64,000 nt of DNA from Scolanthus callimorphus (GCA_033964015.1 CM066912.1:29350532-29414531), one strand, 5' to 3'. Positions 1 through 11,970 are shown, numbered from the stretch's first letter. Notes: a model not told the origin generated them from the sequence alone. Numbers and translations are program-made.

Positions 1-177
1 ACGTCGTAATTCGTCTCCTAATATCCAACGAAACAAATAACAAAGGAGTGGCTGACACGGGATCTTTAGAAATATTTAGAGATATTCATTAGTTCGTAAT
101 TATTTTCAAGGAACGCTTGTACGTGAATGTTATGACACGACTTTGTTTCATGTTTTTGTTTTCGTGTTTGTTTTCAG

Positions 178-3100
178 CTTGATGTGGAGAGACGAGATAG
201 TTTGTTTTCTATGGTTACTCAATGGATAGATGGAGAAAAGGTAGGGAAGTTTTCATTTCATTTCTTTAGTTAGTTTAGTGAGTTGGCTATGGTTATACCA
301 TTGATTCTGAAAGGATTTCAAAACTTCTCTAGTTCTACAATGACTCATTTTATTACAGCGCACATTACGGAGTCAGTGAAATGGCTTAAAGGGAGGCTGT
401 CACGCAACTGCGCAGCTGTTCTGCGCATCTCAAAACAAAGTATCGTCCCGTAACGATGGCCAGCGAAGGCTGAAAACCACGAAAACAATCCGTTTTAATC
501 TCGCTATTTCTCGATCCATCCGACCAAATGTTTACGGTTTACATATTCTTTAATAGTTTTCTGATAGAATAGTCTAAATAGTTTTGCTCAGTGATCGTTT
601 CTGGAGCATGCGCGTATCGTCACAGTCTTCCTTTAAAGTGCCACTCAAGGCAGAAATCAACCACACTTCATCAAAATGATCCATTATCCAACGGAACATT
701 AGTGAAATAAAAATTTTGCATTATGTTTTCGGCGTGCCGTGAATGTTTTATTGATTTTTGAATATATCCTATTGGTTTTTTTTTTTCGTTCAACTATTTG
801 CGATGCATCTTGGGGAGAAGCTCTCCAGAACATCAGGTGCGGGTTGTTCAAAGGTTGATTAAATTTAAACCAGGTTTAGTTCTGAACAAAACCATCGAGT
901 CACCATGGTAATTAATCCTGGATTAGTGCTAAACCACTTTCGAGCAACTGGACCCAGGTCTTTGTTATTCTTTCTTTGTCTTGTTGTTACGTCACAGGAA
1001 CCATTGTTCATCCCACACGATGGTAGCTTTCTCAAGGCAAAAAGTCATCTGCCTTCACAAATATCTGTGAAATGTCCCATGACTTTTGAAAAGGGACAAA
1101 AGACAAGTAGAATGTATTTGTCTAACACTTAGCTTTGGCTCTGGCTGCACTACAGTGTAGGTCACAGGGGTTTTCCCTGTTGTTTATGTTCAATGGGAAA
1201 ATCTGTCCAGTGTTTCGTGATCGGAATGCTTGTCCAAAATTGAAAGTTGACCGGTCAAATCTTTGTCTGGCCGGGCATTTTGACTGACCACATTTAACAC
1301 GAATCTTCATCTCTTCAGTGTGCGTATATGGCCGGTTCGAAATAAGGTATGACCAGGCTCAAACCGATTTGGCCGGTCTCCATGTCCATAATCCTCCTAG
1401 GCCGTAATTTTAAGCCATGTCTATTGCGGCCTTGAGTCCCACTGGGGACGAAGAGGTTATTAAGTAATTGTGACACCCGAGAAATGGTGTAGAATATCAT
1501 TGTACTTACTGATTTATTGTTTAACTCGTATTTCAGGTCGTGATGCGTCGACTAGCAGCTCAAACATGCGGTCTGTTTGTAGAGGTTGAGGGCAAGGCGT
1601 TTGAACGTCGTCTTCCTACGGTTCTGCCGCTGATTGCCCGACTTATAGAGCCGGCCAGCTCTGAAGTGGTAAGAAAAAGGCCTACAATAGTCCCATTCTG
1701 AGCGGTGGGCTTCCTGTGCTTGGATATGACTGTGAGACAGCGCGAGGACTGGGCCGAGAACGTTACATTAAGTTACATAATTTAATCTCAAAATCCCCCC
1801 CCCCCCCCCCCCCCCCCGAACATTGTCGCGCAGGTCATGCGATTGACCTCTGTTTTCTTTAGGATGAAGTCGAGGAAGACAATAATGGTCTTGACATAGA
1901 GGTCAAATCCAAGGATCACTTGCTATTCAATGCGCTAACAACTCTCGCCAAGATTCTGAAGGAGTGTAGTGTGATTAGAGTTGCGAGACTCAACCAGGAG
2001 ATGCTCGAAATATGGAGTGAGTTAAATAAACTAGATTTCTATATCAAATCCTGCGTTTCTATTGGCCACGCTACTGCTGGTCTATTTGTGATGGACCACG
2101 TTTAGCACATTCCTGCTGCTGTTCGGCTCAAGAAAAAAATTGCGGGGGTAATTTTTTTCCGTGATCAACTGTACTAAAACAATTCTACCACTCGGCGTCA
2201 TGGGCCATGATTTCTAAGAGACCATTCAGCCTTTTGCCGCGTGGTCTATTGAATATTAGTCAAATCACACTAGTGGTTAAAGCCTACTAGTAGCTAAAAG
2301 TGTCGGAGCCAGAAAATGGCAAATAACCAGACCAGAAATATTTTGGCTATACAAAGTGACCTATTAGTGTGATTTGACTAAAACAATTTTCCTCTCGCCC
2401 TCATGGGTTCCGAGTCAATGGCTATTGACTCAGGGGCCATGAGAGCGAGAGTAATAATTGAATCGCAATTGCTGATTCCCTTGTCGTCTTCTCCTCATCT
2501 CCCGGTCCGTCTCTTCGCGGGCGGGGGAGGCTCTGAAGATGGTCATTGACGCATGCGGAGATTTTGATACAGTGCCGTTGAGAGAAACAACTTTCTGCGC
2601 ATGTTCCAACGTTAAAAAATCAGCCAATCAGCGACGGCCCTCAAATGGATGGCCCAGAGCCTCCCCCGCGAGGAGACGAGCCGCGGAGGTCTGGGTGCGA
2701 GAATGGCTTCTCAAGAACCGAGGTTGTTGCGCACGCTTACCTTTGAAAGTGGTCAACTGCTTCACTATTCTAATCTCACACTCGCACTCGTGTTTGATAT
2801 GTTACTCCCAAAACGTTTTACAAGAGACGGTGTATTTTTCTTTCCCTGGCACAGCCCTTTCTTACTTTCCCCTCCCCAACCCTCATTTTCCTACCCTTTT
2901 GTTGTCGTTATGACGAACAATATCTTTCAGTTAATTCCTTAATATTCGCGCCACGATCTTTAATGTTTTATTTTCTCCCGTAGATTCCGTTGAGACTCAT
3001 TTATCGCACTCTCACACGTGGGTTCGGTTGATTTGTTGCCGTCTGTTTGGATTGTTGTTCTCGGCTTGGACCCCTGAAGAACTTCACCAAACTGCAGAAA

Positions 3101-6078
3101 AGGACTCCCCGGAATATCTTGCCGATAACCCAAGACAGAAGGTAAGCAGGGTCAGTATTAGTACAGCCCTGGACGAATTACAATTAATGAGATGAATAGG
3201 AAAAATCATGGTTAAGTCAAATGAACAACATTGACGGTGGTCGGTTGATGGTTCGAGTCCCTTCGTATTTCGCTTTAATGTTGCATTATTATTGTTAGGT
3301 CACCAAGCTATGCGAGGACTTTTGTGCTCAGTTAGATTCACCATATTTGGACCAGGAACTTGGTGATCAGGTAAGAAATGGTGCTACAACCATTGCGCTC
3401 TCTGTAATTGTGTTTCTGAAATCGAAAAGTAAATAAGATAAAAAACAGACAAAACAGGAGCCGAGAGATGCCAACGTTTCGGATTCAGGATTGAAAGTAA
3501 AATCCGAAACGTTGGCATCTCTCGGCTCCTGTTTTGTCTGTTTTTTTTTACCTTATTCACTTTTATTTCTGCGGACATTGTATCCTATTGGATCCAGAGA
3601 CATCGCTGTTTGAGTTTCTCGTCTTTCCCTTTACAATGAAATCGAAAAGTACTAGCGGTTCAATGACAAAAATCCTCAGCCGTCGTGCAATGAAAGTGAA
3701 ATGAGAAGTATATTTATTCTTTCTTGTAGATTGTCAAAAACTTGGTATTCTTGGCGAAAGTACTCCATTTTTATGACGCGCTGGGGGGAGTGAGCTCCTC
3801 TTTGTCCAGGAAAAGTCAAATGTCCAGGAAAATCGCTGAACGTTCTGAGCTTGATGACTACGACTTGGAATCTCTTTTGGAAAAGATGGAACGGCTTGCA
3901 ACGCACGAGGCGTCGCAGACACCCAAAAAGACTCAAAAGGTAGAGCACGTACTGAAACGCAATAAATGAAAATGTTAAAAAAATATCAATGTTGGAGACC
4001 GACTCTACAGACTTTCAAAAGGAGTGGACCATTAGCAGAGGGGGGGGGGGGGGGGGGGGGCAAAAGTTTATGAATGTTAAGTGTACCCCTCGTTAAATAA
4101 AGTTATTATGGCTACCAGTCGCGCGCCACTGGGACCCAGCGTAATTAAGCTTAGGGGTGGACCATTACAAAATGGGGGAGAGGGGGGGGTAGGATTGTTT
4201 GCGCATTATTTTTTCCGGGGATCAGGTTGTCCAATAATTTATGGAATTTGTATGATGTTTTTTTAATAGCTTGGAACTCTGCAAGATGGCTTTTTGTTTT
4301 GGGAATTGCCCCCCGGTGCTACGGTGTATGTATGACAACAGATCCTTTTTCTTATTTTCTAGCGCACATGCGTATTAAGGTGGCTCGCTGCCGTTTCGGT
4401 AGCGCTCTACAGAGAGGGAATTTCACGTTACTTACGACCCATCCTTGAACCCATTCATCGAGAACTGGAAGTACCGACCACTTATAAAGGTATACCAACA
4501 ATTGAAACAGTGCACGCAGAATGCATCTGAAGTGAATATATGTCCTAAATACTTCACATTTTGCTAGTTACAAATGTTCTTGGTAATTATTTCCCCACTC
4601 ATTTCTAATGAACAAATTTCACGTTTTTCTTGGGGGAGGGGTTTTAAATTGATTCTCAGAATTTCTCAGAGATTCTCAGAGTTACAATGGAGCCACCAAA
4701 AACGTAAGCTGCTTATGCCTGGTGCACACTTGGAAAATTAGAAAAAAAAACGTTGAAGTCCACAAAAAATTAAAGATTGCTTTGGTGAAGTAATTTAATG
4801 ATGATCCATGGAAAATATTGAATATTTCACTTAATTCCCCATGCTTTCTTCGTTGTAACATGTGTATTTTCAGGGAAAAGAAAGCCAGACAACCACGAGA
4901 AAGCGGCAAGAAATTAGACGAGGGAGTTTTTGACTGCGCGAAACTCGCTCGTCAAACTTCTCGGCGCTTTCTCCTGATTTTCTGGGGTTTCTTTTCCCTA
5001 AAAACACACGGCGGGGACGTTTGTTATAAAGGCTACACTTTATCTTAATTTTTGTTGTTGTTGTTCCAGATCCCGCGCTTCAGAGTTTGGCCCAAGAGGT
5101 GCTTGAGCTCATCAAGAGTATGGTTGGGAGAGAAGCATTTTCCGAGGTTTATGCCGCACTTCAGCACACCGTGAAGGAGATGAAAGAGAAGCGAAAAAGG
5201 CAACGCGCGTTGGAGGTATGTACTGTCCAAATCTACCTTATCCCTGTGTTGTAACAGGCACGGTCGCCACTAAATGCACACTTCTGTTTTCAAGAAATAA
5301 TTGAAAAATTCCATGGGGGTTTAATTTTAACTGCAATTTCCATTCGCGTTCATCCATGAAGCGTGACGATTGTTTCGCGTTGGTTTACGTTTCAAACGTG
5401 CACGTTTTGTCAAAAAGTAGTCGCGTTTCTCGCTCTCTGATTTGGCTGAAAAAAATTGCGGTCAAAACTGCTGTCAATATGCTACTGCTGAAGTATTCGC
5501 GAGCGAGAAACGCGACTTCAATGATTCGTTGATAAGAGTGGATCTCGGATGACTGGCCTAAAGGAAACCTGACTATTCGCCTTTGTCACACGGCAGCCAT
5601 CTTGGATTTTTTCTTACAGAAATGACTATGCGTGGGTGGGCTTACACGCTTGGCCTCGCTTTCATGCCAGCTTCGCTGTATTAGAAAATCCAAGATGGCT
5701 GCCGTGTGACAAAGGCGAATTGGTTCAAGTGTTTCTATTGGTCGAGAGCAAAGTCTTTCGTCTTTGAGCCAATCAAAGTGCGAACTAAATCCTAACGCTC
5801 CAATGCTTACTTCGTCTCCTAGTTTTTTTTCTGTAGAATGGCTTCCAGTCCTGTTTTGCTAGTGGTTTTAGTTTTCGATAGTCATCTGAAATCTGCCCTA
5901 TGATAGGTTAATCAAGCTTTCGTCTTGCTTTCTGTAGGCTGTTGCTGATCCTGCTGAGAGCGCGCGCAGGAAGATGAAGCGAAATCTTGCCAAAAAAGAG
6001 ACGAGAAAGCGCAAAATCGACGCCTTCAAGCCAGAAAGAATTCTCAAACGAAAACGCACAAAAGACGGGACAGATTAA
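178..6078 (+). CDS. UTP20: UTP20 small-subunit processome component, 3' part (nine exons, 5' end outside window)
   Basis: UTP20 is a very large HEAT-repeat-type nucleolar protein of the U3 snoRNP/SSU processome, needed for early 18S rRNA processing. Nine coding exons join in one frame with canonical splice sites: 178-240, 1537-1668, 1863-2016, 2984-3141, 3299-3370, 3730-3939, 4363-4489, 5070-5215 and 5938-6078 (TAA). Together they give about 367 C-terminal residues. Recognisable family segments are [12 protein letters not shown] in the first exon, [20 protein letters not shown] in the fourth, and the basic tail rich in KRKR and RRKMKRN blocks, which resembles the nucleolar-targeting C-terminus of known UTP20 proteins. 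The protein continues upstream of the window, so the start is absent. All exon phases agree and no frameshift is seen. Introns contain foldback repeats. Identification rests on remembered family resemblance and is strong. Confidence 0.93.
241..1536 (+). other. UTP20 intron, no recognisable element
   Basis: This is intronic sequence between two UTP20 exons. I see no coding exon, RNA gene or clear inverted repeat in it. An open stretch at 905-1132 shows no family resemblance and has no exon-like splice sites. Confidence 0.5.
1795..1817. repeat. Poly-C run, 23 bases
   Basis: An uninterrupted run of 23 C lies 45 bases before UTP20 exon 1863-2016. Similar long C or G runs occur at 4040-4060, 34743-34776 and 54945-54966. 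Their true length is uncertain in any assembly. Confidence 0.9.
2257..2380. repeat. Short TIR element (124 bp) in a UTP20 intron
   Basis: A 16-base terminus, TAGTCAAATCACACTA, is repeated in inverted orientation at 2365-2380. The interior is non-coding. A diverged related end appears near 40851. It is immediately followed by a second palindrome at about 2393-2452 (ctctcgccctcatgg against its inverse). Confidence 0.8.
2502..2708. repeat. TIR element of the GAGCCTCCCCCGCGAGG family, copy 1
   Basis: The G-rich left end (gcgggggaggctctg, 2521) is inverted as cagagcctcccccgcg at about 2654. The interior carries a block with GCATGCG, TTGATAC and an inverted CCAAT-type box. Related copies lie at about 35790-35950, 41774-42150 and 48830-48980. 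There is no coding capacity, so it looks like a non-autonomous DNA transposon. Confidence 0.7.
3418..3570. repeat. Near-perfect foldback (about 153 bp) in a UTP20 intron
   Basis: The arm containing CAGGAGCCGAGAGATGCCAA (3455-3474) is exactly inverted from 3508. The inner arms are perfect and the outer A/T-rich arms slightly diverged; the loop is about 20 bases. Transcribed, this would form a long intronic hairpin. Confidence 0.9.
4040..4060. repeat. Poly-G run, 21 bases
   Basis: An uninterrupted G run lies in the UTP20 intron between exons 3730-3939 and 4363-4489. It is followed by a related block (ggaccattacaaaatggggg, 4158) suggesting a degenerate G-rich TIR end. Confidence 0.85.
4716..5005. 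repeat. Two adjacent elements: partial copy of the 37.9-kb TIR family, then a foldback
   Basis: Bases 4716-4862 match both ends of the element at 37912-38698: GCCTGGTGCACACTT at the left, then the block gctttggtgaagtaat. The right terminus is missing. Bases 4867-5005 form a separate palindrome whose arms begin TTTTCAGGGAAAAGAAA and end in its near inverse. Confidence 0.65.
5340..5530. repeat. Foldback element, family also at 32528-32750 and 38948-39130
   Basis: It contains the block GTTTCAAACGTGCACGTTTT next to GCGTTTCTCGCTC, and part of the inverse. In the two other copies the inverse arm is more complete. It is non-coding and lies in the last UTP20 intron. Confidence 0.65.
5575..5720. repeat. 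Foldback element (146 bp) in the last UTP20 intron
   Basis: ATTCGCCTTTGTCACACGGC at the left end is exactly inverted at the right end, and the arms continue through an AGCCATCTTGGATTTT block. A short unique loop lies between the arms. Confidence 0.9.
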
Positions 6079-6432
6079 CTGTGATCAGGACGGACGCCCC
6101 CCTCCCTCTTTCAAGGAGATTTCCCCGTACATTGACTGTGTTTGCTGAAGGAAATATACAATTTTCGGTCCCTATGATATTATCACTATCCAGCCCCTTC
6201 TTTCTGAAATTCCTGGATCCGCCTCAGGCGATAGCTATGATACTAGCAGTGGCGCTGCAACAAAGAAATATGTCTTGAGTAACTTGCGTTGCAAGCGTGA
6301 TGGTGCTGTTCGCAGAGAGAAGGAAGAGCGCGCGATTTGTGTTTATCCTGAATTTTCCAAGGCACACGCATGGGAAGTGTTCGGAATTCACATGGATAGC
6401 CATGGGAAATCCACACACTTCCTATTCTTCTA

Positions 6433-6591
6433 TAGCCTGCGTAGCGGCTCTAAAAGGGAAGGGGAGGGAGCCGGGGCGAGCGGAAACCGGAAATAGCGCG
6501 GGCCGCAAGGGGTTCTGGGAAGGGAGGAATAACTTTTTCCGGTTTTCGCTCGCCCCGACTCCCTCCCCTTTTAGAGCCGCTACGCAGGCTA
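6433..6591. mobile_element. Foldback MITE with TAGCCTGC termini and 9-bp target duplication, copy 1
   Basis: The 159-bp palindrome starts TAGCCTGCGTAGCGG and ends in the exact inverse. It is flanked by the direct repeat attcttcta at 6424-6432 and 6592-6600. A 9-bp target duplication and long inverted repeats suit a Mutator-like non-autonomous DNA transposon. The second copy, at 16896-17071, has the same terminal octamer and its own perfect 9-bp duplication. Confidence 0.88.
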
Positions 6592-6987
6592 ATTCTTCTA
6601 TCATGGGAAATTCAGCTTTTCTCCCCATCGTAAAAAAAGGTCTGTTTTTATAAACAAATTTCCCAATAAAATTGACATGAACGGAGACTTGCAGGAACCA
6701 ACTCGCTGGACTCTGAAAGTTCCTTTCAGAGCGGATTTCGTATGGCTGTGAAAAGTGTCGCGACAAATTTGTGCGACTACGCGATCTAATTGGCTCTAGT
6801 TCTAATGAGGACCGTAATTTTCTGCCGCGACCATTCTGATTTGCTGATTGATTTGCCGTGCCTTACTGCGATCGCGTAAAGTACTTACGTGCCGCGATAA
6901 TGCAATCTTATTGGTTATCCACGATTTGTCTTGCCGCGAGGCGGAGAAAGCGAGGTTCGAGGGACGGGACTGAAAATCCATTCATCA

Positions 6988-7571
6988 ATAGGCCATTTGC
7001 ACTATCAGGGTCACGTGACCAAATCCCGTACATTCTGAATAAAATCTTGAAAATTCAACTCGCTGCCATTTGCTCCAGGTTAGAGATATTAAGCTGAAAC
7101 TTGGGTTTCTGACTAATACCGTCGGTTGCAGCTACCCGTCTACACACACGTCAAAAACATGTTCTGTGGGCACGTGAAACTTCAATGTTTTGACAGTGAA
7201 ACTTGGATGTTTTGACGGCCAAACTTGAACGTCCGCACTTTCGTTTCAATAAACAAACATTGAAAAAAGCTAATATTCTGGTAACTTAACAGTTTTTCTG
7301 GTCAAAAAGAAATAAATCAACTGATCTTTTTACCTTTTTCCACTCACGAGCGTCACCAAAGCTTCACGCTTGTGCGGGCAAACTTTGAAGTTCAACTGTC
7401 AAAACTTCGAAGTTTCACGTGCCGACAGAACATGTTTTTGTCGAGCGTGTAGACGGGTAGATGCAACCGACGGTATCAATTGGTTCCTTTTATTTCTAGA
7501 ATTGATTTTGACAAAACATCTCGTTAAGAGGTAGTTGGGGTCACGTGACCCGGTTAGTGCAAATGGCCTAT
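6988..7571. mobile_element. TIR/foldback element (about 584 bp) upstream of OGFOD3
   Basis: The left end ATAGGCCATTTGCACT is inverted at the right end, followed inward on both sides by GGGTCACGTGACC. A second pair of arms (taccgtcggttgcagctacc at 7118 and its inverse ending near 7478) carries ACATGTTCTGT blocks. No transposase is present. The TA dinucleotides at each edge suggest TA-targeted insertion. Confidence 0.8.
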
Positions 7572-7906
7572 TAGCTCCGGTAATAAGAACCAGGATGATA
7601 AAAAATCTGACCAGATGAGAAGACTCATAATCTCATCTGCCACCTGAACGAACAGTTCAGGGTCGCGCTCAGTCCAGCGAAAATTACGAGAAGAGGCCTC
7701 TGCTAGGTTATCTGAACAGTATGACTTCCAAAAAAGACTCACGAGAAACAGAACTGTACTGAAGAATATTTTTATCATCATCATAAATAAATTAGACATT
7801 TTACACTTGTTATTTGCATTTGGCACGATCTACGCGGATACCCTGTGGCAATTGTCGCGAGAGAGAATAGGGAGAGTCGCATCGTGACGCCCTCTGGGTA
7901 ATTTTC

Positions 7907-7963
7907 ATGGCGGACGAAGAAGCAACAAAGCTTTATTCGTTTCGTTGTATTTTTAATATTTAA
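7907..7963 (+). promoter_or_regulatory. Possible upstream reading frame before the OGFOD3 start
   Basis: An ATG in a good context (ttttcATGGCGG) opens 18 codons and ends at TAA 37 bases before the likely OGFOD3 start at 8001. If the transcript begins upstream of 7907, this short frame could lower translation of the main frame. There is no transcript evidence, so it is only a candidate. Confidence 0.35.
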
Positions 7964-8000
7964 AAGACCTATCCTTGAAATTAAACAACGAAATTAAGAA

Positions 8001-9035
8001 ATGCCTGTTGTGCACAGAAAGCAAGGAAAAGAAGAAAAAAGCCCAGAATCAGAGAAAAGCGAAAGGAGACGAGAAATTCAAGATCGCGATTATGAAAAGA
8101 AGTTTAAATCTGAGCAGCAGCCGGCAGGTCAGAAAACCGAACGAGCGGGGAAAGCTCCTAAGAAAAGTAGAGCTAAAGACATCGAAGGAGTCGCAGTGTT
8201 GCCAAGAATCATTGCAGCAGTTATAATTATCGCTGCTTTCGTCTACTCTAGGGATTACTTCCTTGAGAACTTCTTCTCAGGCCAGGCGTGTTAACTTTTG
8301 TGAGTGTTGAAGATAGTGTTTCAAGAAAGTTTATGTCTGTGAAATGCTCTGGCGATTATGGGACCAAATTTAAGGACTGTGCTCCTAAAAGTGTGGTAGA
8401 GTCATTATGGATGATGTTGTAACCTTTGAAGAGGCGGTGTATTTAGCTGAGCTGGCGAAAAGGGGAATGCAACACGGTGGTTCGTCTGGAGGCCCAACTA
8501 TCTTAGATTTACACTCTGGGGCTTTGACTTACGGTGAAAAGTTTGTCAACATTTATATGATTGCAAAGCAGCTTAAAACTGGAGAGCTTTTTACTAAAAA
8601 GGACTTTGAAGTTTACAAAAAAGTCAAGGACAAAATTCAAAATGCTATTGCCACAGAGTTTGGGATTGACAAAAGCAAACTCTACTTGACCAAGCCAACT
8701 TTTTTCTCCCGCATGACAGAAAAGCCTGCAAAGACCCTTCACGATGAGTACTGGCATCCACATGTTGATAGGATAACCTATGGGTCTTTTTATTATACAT
8801 CCTTGCTCTATTTAAGTGATTTTGGCCAAAATTTCACTGGTGGTAGGTTTGTGTTTGTTGATAAAAAGTTCAATCATACAGTTGAGCCTAAGATGGCAAG
8901 AGTGTCATTTTCACGTCAGGATCTGAAAACCTTCACCATGTTGAGAAGGTTACTAATGGCACTAGGTTTGCTATCACTGTTTCTTTTACATGCGACAAAA
9001 AGTTTGCAATATCTGATCCTAAAGGCACTCTATAG
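8001..9035 (+). CDS. OGFOD3: OGFOD3-like 2-oxoglutarate/Fe(II) oxygenase, intronless, with three apparent frameshifts
   Basis: The family comprises single-pass membrane proteins with a C-terminal prolyl-4-hydroxylase-type oxygenase domain; the substrate is poorly known. The 8001 ATG opens a basic, lysine-rich N-terminus, then a membrane segment (IIAAVIIIAAFVY, residues about 73-85). Family signatures follow: ILDLHSGAL, LTKPTFFSR, HDEYWHPHVD (HxD iron ligands), TYGSFYYTSLLYLS and GGRFVFVD. After a frame change at about 8921 come NLHHVEKV (expected distal His) and GTRFAIT (2-oxoglutarate Arg), ending at TAG 9033-9035. Three frame changes, near 8287, 8388 and 8917, each equal one missing base. 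The last two lie in runs of four A and four T. No introns are seen, although vertebrate OGFOD3 has several. It may be a retrocopy, a decayed gene or a gene with assembly deletions. The stop lies at the edge of a TIR element. Confidence 0.85.
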
Positions 9036-9818
9036 GCCATTATACTGTGACGTCATTTGTTTACAGTGTAGAGAATCAAGCTACTCAGCAGAGCTAGAGA
9101 AGGATACGTTCTGAATATTGATAAGGGGCAGTGAATAAAATGTAATTAGAAAATTTGAGCTAAAAAAAACGAAATTATGAGCTTGTGGCGTAATGCTCAA
9201 TTTAGAGTTTAACATATGGGCTTTTTGCCCTAATGATTTCACGAAATTTTAAAAAACCTGAATTAAGCTTTGAAAAATACAATGAAAAGCTTACGATAAG
9301 TTCATTTGTTATTCTTAAGAAAGTTTTGACCTGTTTACATATCATTTTTCCGGTTAGTCAGGGCTGCAAATTAAAAAAAAGTCCAGTCGAAATTGTTTCA
9401 AAATTCTAGTCGCATTTTCTAAAATGTTAGTCGCAAAAATTGAAAATCCGGCAATGAGTTAGATAAGAAGTGAGTGGCAAAACTTCGACTGACTGACAAA
9501 GTTTAATCGCAAAAGAAAAAAACTTAGTCACAAAAGTGACCCCACGGGCGCAATTTGCAGCCCTGTTAGTTGAAGATTTTTCAAAATTACATGAAATCAT
9601 TTGGGCAGAACGGTCATTAGCTCACCTGTTTTCTCTAAATTGAACGTTGCACCACATGCTTAGAATTCAAAATGTAAACTTAAAATTTTCCAATTATGTT
9701 TCATTTAGTCCTCTATTGATATACAGAACTCTTCATTTTATAGCTCCCTCGAATAGTCCGATGCTGCACATTGCTTATGCCAATGAGCTCAACCTGTAAA
9801 CAAAATAATCGCCTATAG
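9030..9818. mobile_element. TIR element (789 bp) inserted at the OGFOD3 stop codon
   Basis: Left end CTATAGGCCATTATACTG is inverted, imperfectly, at the right end (taatcgCCTATAG, ending 9818). Further inward, TTTGTTTACAG and the region around 9215-9260 are also mirrored near 9590-9630. The interior is non-coding and A/T-rich. The TA at the left edge forms the first two bases of the OGFOD3 stop TAG. Confidence 0.7.
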
Positions 9819-10099
9819 ATGGAAACATTGATAAGACTTAGAAAAGTTAATACAACAATAGAGGATTCTTTAGGAGAAGGATACAGAGGGCGATTTCAAT
9901 TGCTCCTGATGATTTTACATTTTAGTCCAAGTGTTAAAGGGGTACTCATGGTTTGTCATGCATTTGGTCGAAATTTAGGGTTATTTCAAGTAGCTTAATT
10001 ACAGTCAAATTCACAAGAAATCAGCAAAATAATCGTCTATGTTTTTTAAATAGCCTTCAGCTGCTACAATCCGCGCCAAAACTAGTTGACACACACACT

Positions 10100-10375
10100 C
10101 CATTTAGTAACGTTAAAACATGCTCGCAAGAACGATCACAGACAGGACAACATTAATGCACAACCCCCTCTCCCCCTGTGCAATGTTGAAATCCCAACTG
10201 CACCGCACAAAACTCCGATGATATCCCTACAGGAACAACATTGATTGGGGGGAAAGGGGGAGAAAAGAGCTTGTTGGCGGGAGACTCTTGCTAAGGAACC
10301 AGATTTTAAGAATAACGGTTCAAACGTTGAGTAATGGGTCAACAGTTTTGGCGGGGATTGTAGATGAATACAAAT
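10100..10375. repeat. Dispersed repeat, inverted copy near 33185-33580
   Basis: Blocks such as GACAGGACAACATTAATGCA (10141), TGTTGAAATCCCAACTGCAC and GGCGGGGATTGTAGA recur as reverse complements at 33185-33580 in the first large intron region of the downstream gene. The copies are diverged and neither codes for protein. Confidence 0.75.
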
Positions 10376-10487
10376 TTGGAGTATTTTCGTGTATTATCGA
10401 GCGGATGGAAATGGAATGTGACATATTGTTTTGTTGGGGTTTCTGCTGATTTTTTAACACAATTTTTCACTTTTTTGTCCAACTATT

Positions 10488-10962
10488 TGGGTGATACTAA
10501 AACAATTAGACCTCTCGTTCTCAAGGGCCACAGGTCAATAGCGGGGCTATTGGCCCGTAGCCCTTTTGGGCTCGAGGTCTCAATTGTTAATCAGACCTCA
10601 ATGGGCTATTCATAGTTCCGACCTGTCATTCGAAGCCATAGTTACTGTTGTTATGTCCCACAAACAAACCAGGGTTTTCCTTAAAAAAAGTCCAAAAATA
10701 TTCCGATCCCGCTTAGGATTACCAGATATCCTTATCTTCAGATGATCTCAGTTTATACTGTCATAAAAGGCAAAAAAGTGCTGCACATCGGACTGATTTC
10801 GGAAGTCCTGAAATACTGTTTGTGGGACAAGATCAGTTCCCGAGGGAGAATCTTTCCAGCTCTGATTGGTAACTCCAGATAGCGTGAAATGGCTCCATTG
10901 TTTCATCGGAACTATGAATTGGCCCTTGAGGGCGAGAGGTCTAATTGTTTTAGTATCACCCA
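10488..10962. mobile_element. TIR element (475 bp)
   Basis: TGGGTGATACTAAAACAATT at the left is inverted exactly at the right, and the arms continue through AGACCTCTCG and GGGCC. The interior is non-coding. It is followed at about 10976-11032 by a lone copy of the right terminus of the 53.8-55.1-kb element family (cctttattttctggaattgc). Confidence 0.82.
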
Positions 10963-11372
10963 ACTAGTTTGACAAAAACTAGTGCCACCCGTGGGGAGGG
11001 TACCTTTATTTTCTGGAATTGCCCATTGTGTGCTGTTGTGAGCCGTCAATATTTTGCGGTATCGATGGCTCGAAAAAAAGTGACTCCGCCAAATACGAAA
11101 ATATTTTCTCCCAACTAGCCGTCAATATTTCGTGGTATTGCCGTCTCAAAATCGTAATTAGTTTATAGTAGCAATGCAGTGATTTATGCTAAAACACATT
11201 GGTTTACAATACCAGGTAATGTCATTGGGTTTTAAGAATGTTATCATGAAGGGCGCCGTAGCCAGGATTTGAGAAAGAGGGGTCACATCTGTACAAATGT
11301 ATGGTGCCCCTTACCAGCTTTCCGTTTTTTTTCTTAATATGTTTACTGTATTTTTTCTGCTGAAGGGGGAGC

Positions 11373-11548
11373 GGGAGCAGTGGCGGATGCAGATCCTTAA
11401 GAAGGGGGGTGGCTAGTACAAAGGATATACTACAGAGTTCAGATCAAGGGGGTGGCTAATCTTAGGTTTTTACAAGAAATATGAGAACAAGAGGGTTGCT
11501 AGCCACCCTAATCACCCCCCCACCCCCCGCCCTAGATCCGCCCTTGCA
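11373..11548. repeat. G-rich TIR element
   Basis: AGTGGCGGATGCAGATCC at the left is approximately inverted as CTAGATCCGCCCTTGCAC at the right, with repeated gggggtggcta blocks and their inverse inside. It is non-coding. Confidence 0.65.
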
Positions 11549-11970
11549 CAGGAGCGGATAGCTACAAATCAATGCTTTATTTCCAACGATCGTTCGATCC
11601 AACGCAACAAAAAAGCTTTTTGAATTGAAAATTTAAGCTATGAAATATTTATCTATATACCCATAATTACTCTGAGAAATCTGTAAGACTGGCCCCCCCG
11701 CCTCGATTAGTTTGTACTTCCTACGGGCCAGTCCGTTTATTTATTTTATACTAACAAATATCTTCAAATAAGTGATTTGAGTAGAAGTTTGCAGGGGAAA
11801 CTAAGGTTGCTATCGAGACGCTTTCACTTCTGTGAATCGTTCATTTTATCTTGCTTATTGTCAATTGAAAGGAATTTAAAAATTGGGATGAGATGTGTTT
11901 TGTACACAAAAATAATGCCCTCGAGACATTTAAGCTATTTTTTTGCAAGACGGGAATTAAAACCCGAATC

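Noticed and set aside
6297..6766. Open frames of 114-118 codons on both strands
   Set aside because: They run across the palindromic MITE at 6433-6591 and show low-complexity composition.
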